Assembly: GCA_949295035.1 (NCBI GenBank)
Contig: CASFJO010000093.1
Coordinates: 1-45,630, forward strand
Origin: an uncultured Gemmiger sp.
GTDB lineage: Bacteria > Bacillota > Clostridia > Oscillospirales > Ruminococcaceae
Length of the DNA stretch: 45,630 bases
Direction of reading: 5' to 3'
Shown here: piece after piece, positions 24,522 to 32,400 of the stretch
How the letters are laid out: the number at the start of each line of letters is the position of its first letter
Position numbering within the stretch: the first letter of the stretch is position 1
Notes under the pieces: model-generated
What the model was told of the DNA's origin: nothing
What the model saw: only the letters and a program-made list of their open reading frames with translations
The model's database searches: none
Made by a program: the position numbers and the translations under genes

Positions 24522-25283
24522 ATGGCTATGACCAAAGGATTTTATCAGTTGACATCCGGTATGCTGTCCCAGGGCAGACGGCTGGACGTGGTGAGCAACA
24601 ACATGACCAATCTGAGCACCGCCGGCTATAAGGCTGAAACCTATACCGACCGTACTTTCGAAGAAGTTCTTATAAGCCGAGTGGGCAACAAAGACAAGAG
24701 CGGCGCCACCGTGATCGGGGAGGAGAGTTATATCCTCGCGCCGGATCAGCTGTACGTGAACTACACCCAGGGTTCGCTGAAGCAGACCGGCCTGACGCTG
24801 GATTTTGCCATTCTGGGGGATGGATTCTTTGCGATCCAGACCGATAACGGGGTCGAATATACCCGTTCGGGCAGTTTCTGCCTGAACAACGCCGGCCAGT
24901 TGTACCTGGAGGGCCAGGGCCTGGTGCTGGGCTCAAACGGGCAGCCCATCACCCTAGCCACCGATAAGATCCAGGTGGACAGCAACGGCGCGATCTATAC
25001 GGAGGACGGCGCGTATCAAGGCCAGCTGGGGGTCTACACGTTTGCGGATAATGGCCAGCTGGAAAAAGGGACCAGCGGCCTGTTCCTGGCGAACGGCCAG
25101 CAGGCACAGGTACAGGCCCAGCCGCAGATCAGCTGGAAGTACGTGGAAGAGGCCAACGTGGATATGCTGCAGGAGATGAGCCGTATGCTCACCGCCCAGC
25201 GGGCGCTCCAGAGCGGCGCGCAGGTACTCAAACTGTACGACGGGCTGCTTACCAAAGCCACCACCGAACTGGGCCGGCTGTAA
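24522..25283 (+). CDS. FlgF/FlhO-type flagellar rod protein
   Basis: The product has 253 residues. It has the rod/hook N-terminal signature VVSNNMTNLSTAGYKAETY, the central DFAILGDGFFAIQTDNGVEY motif and the C-terminal helix ANVDMLQEMSRMLTAQRAL. Firmicutes carry two such paralogues (FlhO and FlhP, or FlgF and FlgG). This one lacks the exact C-terminal FlgG ending and is most like FlgF/FlhO. Two ATGs, at 24522 and 24528, share the GGAAGGAAGG site; the second is better spaced. Confidence 0.85.
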   Translation: MAMTKGFYQLTSGMLSQGRRLDVVSNNMTNLSTAGYKAETYTDRTFEEVLISRVGNKDKSGATVIGEESYILAPDQLYVNYTQGSLKQTGLTLDFAILGDGFFAIQTDNGVEYTRSGSFCLNNAGQLYLEGQGLVLGSNGQPITLATDKIQVDSNGAIYTEDGAYQGQLGVYTFADNGQLEKGTSGLFLANGQQAQVQAQPQISWKYVEEANVDMLQEMSRMLTAQRALQSGAQVLKLYDGLLTKATTELGRL

Positions 25284-25303
25284 TCGGAAAGGAGCGATGA
25301 TCC

Positions 25304-26029
25304 ATGCTTCAGGGATTTTACAGCGCCGTAGTCGGCGCACAGCAGCAGATGCTGCGGATGGACGTTCAGGCCAACAACATCTCCAATGTCAATACCAACG
25401 GGTTCAAGGCGCAGGTGCCGGCGTTTCAGGCGCTGATGTACGGGATGCTGGACGGCATCGAAGGCGAGCAGCTGCCCCGGGGCACCGGTGCCCGCATGTC
25501 GGGAACGGCCACCAACCCGGACACGGGATCTATCCGGGAGACCGGGCGCAACCTGGATTACGCGATCATCGGGGACGGTTATTTCGCCCTGTATGATCCC
25601 CGCACCGGCGAGACCACCTATACCCGGGACGGCGCGTTCACCATGGCGGCTTTCCCGATACAGGGTGGCGGCGCCGAATCGGTGTTCTACCTTTCCGACG
25701 GCGAAGGGCGCCAGGTGCTGAATGCGAACAGACAGGCCATTCCGGTGACCGATCCGAATGAGGAACTGCCAATCGGGGTGTTCAACATCCAGTATGAGGA
25801 TGGCCTGCTCCGCACCGACAGCAGCCGATTCCAGGCCACCGCCAAAAATGGCGCGATCGCGGCGGTTGACGCGCGGGTCGAGCAGGGCCTGCTGGAGGAG
25901 TCCAACGTGGACCTGGCTACCGAACTGACTCAGGTGATCGAAGCGCAGCGGTCTTACAGCTATGTGCTGAAAATGGTGCAAACCGCCGATGAGGTCGAGA
26001 CAACTGTCATCGGGCTCACCAACGGCTGA
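25304..26029 (+). CDS. FlgG/FlhP-type flagellar rod protein
   Basis: The product has 241 residues. The signature is VQANNISNVNTNGFKAQVP (about residues 21-39), with NLDYAIIGDGYFALYDP in the centre and ESNVDLATELTQVIEAQRSY near the C terminus. It pairs with the upstream FlgF-type gene to build the distal rod. Which of the two fills the FlgG role cannot be settled by reading. AAAGGAG precedes the ATG, and cheC follows after 15 bases. Confidence 0.85.
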   Translation: MLQGFYSAVVGAQQQMLRMDVQANNISNVNTNGFKAQVPAFQALMYGMLDGIEGEQLPRGTGARMSGTATNPDTGSIRETGRNLDYAIIGDGYFALYDPRTGETTYTRDGAFTMAAFPIQGGGAESVFYLSDGEGRQVLNANRQAIPVTDPNEELPIGVFNIQYEDGLLRTDSSRFQATAKNGAIAAVDARVEQGLLEESNVDLATELTQVIEAQRSYSYVLKMVQTADEVETTVIGLTNG

Positions 26030-26044
26030 ATCGAGGAATAAACT

Positions 26045-26674
26045 ATGAAACCTGTGAAAAAGTATGAGGACCTGAACGGCCTGGAACTGGATACCATCCG
26101 GGAGATCGGCAGCATCGGCACGGGCAATGCGGCTACCGCATTGTCCAGCATGCTGGGGTGCGCGGTGCGTATTCAGATGCCGGAAGTGCGGATCATGGGG
26201 TACAACGAGGCCATCGACTGGATCGGCGGGCCGGAGATCATCACTGCGGGCGTCCTGGTCCAGATGTCGGGCGAGGTCAACGGGATCATGCTGTCGGTAC
26301 AGCAGATGGAATTCGTCAATCTGGTGCTGCAAAAGATGGTTGGCCATACAGTGGAAAATTATGAGCAGTTGTCGGATCTGGATCGTTCGGCGCTGGTAGA
26401 GGTGGGCAATATCATGATCTCTACCTTTATCAACGCGTTGTCCTCGCTGGCGGGCATCACCACGCGGCTCACCGTGCCGGCATTCGCCGTGGATATGCAA
26501 GGGGCGATCCTGACGGTGCCGATGGTGGAGTTTGGCGGCCAGTCCGACTATATCATGACCATCGGCGCGAACTTTATCTGCGATGGCACGGCGGTTCCCT
26601 GCCGGCTGTTGCTTTCGCCGGATATTCTTTCACTGAACTTTTTGCTGAAGAAACTGGGTGTTTTGGATGGATAA
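26045..26674 (+). CDS. cheC: CheC, CheY-P phosphatase and CheD partner
   Basis: The product has 209 residues. Two phosphatase helices are present: LDTIREIGSIGTGNAATALS and SALVEVGNIMISTFINALS. In the first the E-xx-N pair is changed to E-xx-S (REIGSIGTGN), while the second keeps E-xx-N, so only one site may be active by this rule; alignment would decide. CheC removes phosphate from CheY and binds CheD. It overlaps cheD by 8 bases. Confidence 0.92.
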   Translation: MKPVKKYEDLNGLELDTIREIGSIGTGNAATALSSMLGCAVRIQMPEVRIMGYNEAIDWIGGPEIITAGVLVQMSGEVNGIMLSVQQMEFVNLVLQKMVGHTVENYEQLSDLDRSALVEVGNIMISTFINALSSLAGITTRLTVPAFAVDMQGAILTVPMVEFGGQSDYIMTIGANFICDGTAVPCRLLLSPDILSLNFLLKKLGVLDG

Positions 26675-27149
26675 CAAACTGGTGGTCGGGATCGCGGATA
26701 TGAAGATGACCCGGCAGGACGGTATGCTCATCACATACGCGCTGGGCTCCTGCATTGGTGTCTGCCTGTATGACCCGACGATCCGATTGGCGGCGCTGGT
26801 GCATATCATGCTTCCGCTGAATATGGAAGCGGGCCGGAAATCCCCCATGAAGTATGCGGATACCGGCATCAGCGAGACCTTGAGCCAGATGGAAAAACAG
26901 GGCGGGATGCGGTCCCGGATCGTGGCCAAGATCGCCGGAGGCGCGCGCATGTTTGATGTGGGCGGTTCAGGCAGTCTGGGAAATATCGGGCAGCGGAATA
27001 TTGAGAGCACCCATATCGTACTTCGGCGGGAAGGGATACGCCTTTTGCGGGAGGACGTGGGAGGCTCGGTAGCCCGGACCTTGTTGTTTGACGCGGCTTC
27101 CGGTCAGGCGTGTGTACGCAGTTATGGAAAGCCGGAACTGATTTTTTAA
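26667..27149 (+). CDS. cheD: CheD, chemoreceptor glutamine deamidase
   Basis: The product has 160 residues from the ATG at 26667, which overlaps the cheC stop; a GTG at 26658 is possible but has no ribosome site. CheD deamidates receptor glutamines and stimulates CheC. The catalytic set matches the family: T23, C29 (YALGSCIGVCLYD) and H46 (LVHIMLP). The C-terminal segments GSLGNIGQRNIE and DVGGSVARTLLFD are typical. The cheC-cheD pair supports joint adaptation control. Confidence 0.95.
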   Translation: MDNKLVVGIADMKMTRQDGMLITYALGSCIGVCLYDPTIRLAALVHIMLPLNMEAGRKSPMKYADTGISETLSQMEKQGGMRSRIVAKIAGGARMFDVGGSGSLGNIGQRNIESTHIVLRREGIRLLREDVGGSVARTLLFDAASGQACVRSYGKPELIF

Positions 27150-27202
27150 GATCCGTTGTTGGTTTAAGGTTTGAATGAATTTGCAGAAAGCGGGGATACG
27201 GC

Positions 27203-28150
27203 ATGGCGCAAGAAGGAAAAAGCGGGATCTTGCTGGAGACTGGCACCAACGAGATCGAGATCATGGAGTTTACCATTGACGGTAATCTCTATGGGATCAA
27301 TGTGGCCAAGGTACGCGAGATCATGATGTCGGCGGAAGTTAAACCGATGCCGCATACGCACCCGGCAGTAGAAGGGATCTTCAAGCCCCGGGACACGGTC
27401 ATCACCGTTGTGGATCTGCCCAAGTATCTGACCGGCCAGGAGCACGAGCATAAGGAAAAAGACCTGTTCATCGTGACCAACTTCAATCAGATGCACGTGG
27501 CGTTCCGGGTGGACAGCGTGGTGGTGATCAGCCGCATCTCCTGGAGAGATATCCAAAAACCGGACAGTACCATTTCCGGCGGCGCCGACGGTGTGGCCAC
27601 CGGCATTGCTCAGTGCGGCGACGACCTGGTGAGCATTCTCGACTTTGAACGGATCGTGGCGGAAATCGCCCCCGAGACCAGCATCCAGCTCAGCGAAGTG
27701 GAAGCGCTGGGCAAGCGCCAGCGCAACGCCAGCCCGATCTGGGTAGCGGAGGACTCGGTGCTGCTGTCCCGGATGATCCGCGAATCCCTGGAAAAGGCCG
27801 GGTACACCAATCTGCGGATGTTCCCCAACGGCGCCGAACTGTGGGATGCGCTGCAGGCCTGCGCCGAAGAAGGAGACGTGGCCGACAAGGTGGCCCTCAT
27901 CATCACCGACCTGGAGATGCCGCAGATGGATGGGCATCACCTGACCAAATTGATCAAGAGCACACGAGACCTGCAGAAGATCCCGGTGGTGATCTTCTCC
28001 TCGCTGATCACCGAGGAGATGCGCCGTAAAGGGCGGGAGGTCGGTGCAGATGAACAGCTCAGCAAACCGGAGATCGCACACTTGATCGGCATTCTGGATG
28101 AACTGTTGAGCCGCAGCCGCGCAAATCAGAAAGGGGGAACAGGCCTGTGA
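27203..28150 (+). CDS. cheV: CheV, CheW-receiver coupling protein
   Basis: The product has 315 residues. A CheW-like domain spans about residues 15-165 (VAKVREIMM, GIFKPRDTVITVVDLPKYL) and a receiver domain about 175-300, with the phosphorylated D236 in ALIITDLEMPQMDG and the conserved Lys in LSKPE. CheV couples receptors to CheA and adapts by phosphorylation. No separate cheW lies in the window, so CheV could be a main coupler here. It overlaps the next gene by 4 bases. Confidence 0.93.
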   Translation: MAQEGKSGILLETGTNEIEIMEFTIDGNLYGINVAKVREIMMSAEVKPMPHTHPAVEGIFKPRDTVITVVDLPKYLTGQEHEHKEKDLFIVTNFNQMHVAFRVDSVVVISRISWRDIQKPDSTISGGADGVATGIAQCGDDLVSILDFERIVAEIAPETSIQLSEVEALGKRQRNASPIWVAEDSVLLSRMIRESLEKAGYTNLRMFPNGAELWDALQACAEEGDVADKVALIITDLEMPQMDGHHLTKLIKSTRDLQKIPVVIFSSLITEEMRRKGREVGADEQLSKPEIAHLIGILDELLSRSRANQKGGTGL

Positions 28151-29433
28151 GCAGCAAATATATCGTACGAGTACCCATCAAAGATCGGGACAACCATATC
28201 ATCGGCTATGAAATTCAGTATTATGGGGAGAATCACGCTTTCGGCGGAGACGATAAGACTCCCGGTTCGGCGAACGATTTTGCCGCCGCGGATACCATTT
28301 ATAACTTCCTGACACTGAATACCGATAAGATCCTGCGGGGCACGCTGAACTTCATGACCTTTACCACGACCCTGCTGATGAAAAAGTCGCCCCGCCTGTT
28401 CGATAAGGATGAGCTGGTCATCCAGATCGACGACAGCGTGATCATCCATCCGCTGGCCATGCACATGATCCAGCAGTATGCCCGGGAAGGGTATAAGATC
28501 GCGGTCAACGAGTTTCAGTTTGCACCGCGCTATCTGGCTATGCTGGACAGCATCGACTATATCAAGCTGAACTTCCAGACGATGCCGGAACTGACCCTGA
28601 AAAATATCATTGAGATCGCCCACAGCATGAACAAGAAATGTGTGGCCGTGGGCGTGGACAGTGAGCAGTTGTACCAGCAGGCCCTGAAATTGAATGTGGA
28701 CGCGATGGAAGGCACCGTCGTGGCCGAGAAGATGACCCAGAAGACTCACAACAGCGGGTATCTGCAGAGCAATTTCTTCCGCCTGATGGTGGCGGTGATC
28801 CAGGACGAGCCGGATGTGGACGAGATCGAGAAGATCATCTCGGTGGACGCTACCCTGACCTACGGCCTGCTCCGCATTGCCAATTCCCGGTATTTCTCGC
28901 TGCGCAGCAAGGTCACCAATGTACGTCAGGCCATCATGACCATCGGCCTGAATGAACTCAAGCAGTGGGTCTATCTGCTCAGCGCCAGCAACGCGGAGAA
29001 CCAGATGGACGAAGGCGCCGAAGAATTTTTGCGTCTTTCCCTTATGCGGGCGAACTTCTGCAGCAGCCTGATGAATTATGCCAAGGATATGCCCATCACC
29101 AAGTCGGATGCGTATCTGATGGGTATGTTCTCGACCTTGAATTATCTGATTGACGCGCCGCTTGAGGAAATCTTGCAGCAGATCCTGATTTGCAAGGAGG
29201 TCAAGGACGCGCTGCTGTATCACAAGGGCCGGTGCGGGATACTCTATGATCTGGCTTTGTGCTATGAGCGTGCGGATTGGTCGCAGATCGACAGCCTGGC
29301 CGGTGAACTCAATATCCAGACGAACCTGCTCACCAGCCTGTATTTCAACTGCATGGAAAAGGTGAATCAGATCTGGAATGAGATCACCCAAAGCATCGCC
29401 AGCGTGGAAGAAAAGAAAAAAGAGGAAGCGTAA
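28147..29433 (+). CDS. YuxH-type protein: degenerate EAL domain plus HDOD domain
   Basis: The product has 428 residues and starts with GTG at 28147, after AAAGGGGGAA, overlapping the cheV stop. The first 205 residues have an EAL fold, but the signature E-A-L is replaced (IGYEIQYYG), and the metal-binding residues are largely missing, so phosphodiesterase activity is unlikely. Residues 205-400 form an HDOD domain (ISVDATLTYGLLRIANSRYF). Proteins of this build are known as regulators in motility and c-di-GMP signalling (the YuxH/CdgJ group). The translational overlap with CheV suggests a joint role; this is inference. Confidence 0.85.
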   Translation: MSSKYIVRVPIKDRDNHIIGYEIQYYGENHAFGGDDKTPGSANDFAAADTIYNFLTLNTDKILRGTLNFMTFTTTLLMKKSPRLFDKDELVIQIDDSVIIHPLAMHMIQQYAREGYKIAVNEFQFAPRYLAMLDSIDYIKLNFQTMPELTLKNIIEIAHSMNKKCVAVGVDSEQLYQQALKLNVDAMEGTVVAEKMTQKTHNSGYLQSNFFRLMVAVIQDEPDVDEIEKIISVDATLTYGLLRIANSRYFSLRSKVTNVRQAIMTIGLNELKQWVYLLSASNAENQMDEGAEEFLRLSLMRANFCSSLMNYAKDMPITKSDAYLMGMFSTLNYLIDAPLEEILQQILICKEVKDALLYHKGRCGILYDLALCYERADWSQIDSLAGELNIQTNLLTSLYFNCMEKVNQIWNEITQSIASVEEKKKEEA

Positions 29434-29494
29434 GCGAACCATTCGACACTTTGCGGGATAGGTCGCCAGACGACAGAAAGGCGAAGGACGTGCC

Positions 29495-32400
29495 ATGAAG
29501 TTGGAAAACGAGGGCCCTGCGCAGCAACCGCAGAAAACTTCCAATATCCTGGGAAGCACCGGCAATGACTATCTGTTTTTGTGGGACCTGCGCAGCGGCG
29601 CCATCCATATTTCCGGCAACATTCAAAAGCAGTATCCGATCCAGCTGGATGACGATAATACCTGTACCATTGAGGACTGGTATCGGATTGTATACGCAAA
29701 GGATTTGCCCGCGCTGCGCCATAGCCTGGAACAATTGTGCCAGGGCACTTTGTCGCAGTACGCGCAGGAATATCGGGTCATAGACCGAAAGGGCAACCGG
29801 GTTTGGGTCGCCTGCCGGGGCGAGTGCCGCTTGGATAAGCAAGGGGTGCCCATATCCCTGATTGGCCGCATTTCCGACACGCGTCTGAAAGGTCGGGTAG
29901 ATCTGCTGACCGGTGCTTTTAACAGCACCGAACTGGCCGAGGATCTGGATCGGCTGCTCCGGGAGCGGAAACAGGGCTTTCTGCTGTTGGTTGGCGTGGA
30001 CAACCTGAAACATGTGAACCTGCGGCACGGCCGGGAATATGGCAACCGTATCCTGCAAAAAACCGTGGATGTTCTGGAAGAGCTGGTCGGCCCGGGCAAC
30101 CGCATCTATCGGATAAACGGCGACTGTTTTGCCGTAAACCTGTCGGAAAAAGACCGGGAAGCGGTCGAAGAACTGTACCGTGCGCTGCGGGATCAGATGG
30201 CGGATTCCTGTACCATTTCGGCGGGCGCTGTCGCATACCACGAACATCCCTCGGCAGATGCCGGGGCGTTGTACCAGTATGCGGAGGATACTCTGGATAA
30301 GGCCAAGCGGCAAGGCAAAAACAAGCTGGCCTTTTTCTCGCCGGAAGATTACGCGGTGCGCCTGTCCACCATTGAACTGCAGGAGGAGCTGGAACGCAGC
30401 GTTCAGAACGAGTTTGAAGGCTTCTCGCTGCGGTATCAGCCGCAGCTGCGGGCGGGGAATTATGATCTGTTCGGTGCCGAAGCACTGCTGCGCTATCATT
30501 CACCACGACACGGCAATGTGGAACCGTCCAAATTCATCCCGGTGCTGGAACAGTCGGGCATGATCCGCCCGGTGGGGCTGTGGATCCTGCGCAAGGCCCT
30601 GGATCAGTGCCGGCAATGGCGTGCCGCGGCGCCGCAGCTGCATATCAGCGTCAACATGTCCTATGTACAGCTGGATCAGGAGGATATCGCCCAACAGGTG
30701 CTGGATCTGCTTGAAGAAAGCGGCCTTCCCGGCGACGCCCTGATCCTGGAAGTGACCGAGAGCATGCAGCTGCAGGATTATCTGCGCTTTAATAAACTGT
30801 TCTACCGGTGGAAACAAGCCGGGATCGAAATTTCAGTGGACGATTTCGGTACCGGCTATTCCAGTTTGGGATATCTGAAAAATCTGGACATTGAGGAGAT
30901 CAAGATCGATCGCTGCTTTGTGCGGGGCATCCAGCACAGCGCCTATAACTATCGGCTGCTGAGCAATATGCTGGAGTTGGCCAGATCCTCCCAGATCCGG
31001 GTCTGCTGTGAAGGGGTGGAGACGCAGGACGAACTGGAAGCTCTGGAAGAGTTGAAGCCCGACTCTTTGCAGGGCTTTTTGTTCAGCCGTCCGCTGACCA
31101 GCACCGAGTTTGAAAACACCTATATACGGCAGGAAACGCCGGAGTATGCGGGCTATGTGGCCCTGAAGCAGGAATTGCGCCGGATCTGGCACGGTGGCCG
31201 GGGGGCTGACCGGGAGGGGATCCCTCCGGAAGAAGCGATGGGTAATATCGTAGGGGCGCTGGATGAAGTCGTGTATGTGAGCGATCTTGTCACCTACGAT
31301 CTGTACTATCTGAATCCGGCGGGCCGGCGGCTTACCGGCATCTGTGACTACAAGGGACTGAAATGCTATAAAGTGCTGCAAGGGCGGGACGAACCCTGCG
31401 ATTTCTGCACCAACAGCCGATTGCGCCGGGACAGTTTTTACGTCTGGGAGTTGAACAACCAAAAATTTGGCCGTCGATTTATCCTGAAGGATAAACTGAT
31501 CGCCTGGCAGGGCAAAATGGCCCGCTTGGAGCTGGCCAAGGATGTCACGGAACAGGAGATCGTAAGCCAGTCCGCCCAGACAAAGCTGGATTTTTCTCAG
31601 GCGGTGTGCGCCTGTACCCGGGCCTTGCTTGAGGAACCGGACAGGGCGTCGGCCACCCGGCAGATGCTGGCGGCGGCAGCCGGATTTTACCGGTCCGATC
31701 GGGTCTGTTTGTTTGAATCGGTCCCGGGCGGCGGATGGCGGATCGCCGGCGAGTGGTGCCGGGATGGCGTATCTTCCGGGGCGGACCCTCTGTCCGCCTG
31801 TCTGCTCACGTTGCCGGAACGCTGGATGATGGCTTTTCGTCAGAATGTGTCGGTGGTGATCGACGATGCGAAACGCCTCAAAGAGAGTGACCCCGGCGAG
31901 TGGAAACTTCTGCAGGCGATGCGGGCAGAGCGTCTGCTGGCTGTTCCCGTTTGCAGAGAGAGGGAACCGGTCGGCTTTTTGGCGGTGAACGCGCCCGGCC
32001 GCTGTGAGATGGACGGCGCCATGCCGCGCGCGCTTGCGCTGTTTTTATCTGCCCGCATGGCGGAGGAAACGCAGGAGCTGCCACACGAACCGCTGGAACA
32101 GCAGTATCGAAACGTGCTGCGCGATGTGAACCTCGGGCTGTGGTATATCCGTATCGACCCGGCGGGCAACCGGCATGAAATGTTCACCGACGGCACGATG
32201 CGCCGGATCATGGGGCTCGAAAAGCCGGTCTCCCCGCAGGAATGCTATGAATACTGGTATGGACGCATCAAGGATGGGTACTATCAGTATGTGGATCTGT
32301 CGATGGACGCGATGATCCGCTCCGGCCAGGTGATGCAGCTGGAATATCCCTGGCAGCATCCCACGCTGGGCGAGATCATGGTGCGCTGCACCGGCGTGCG

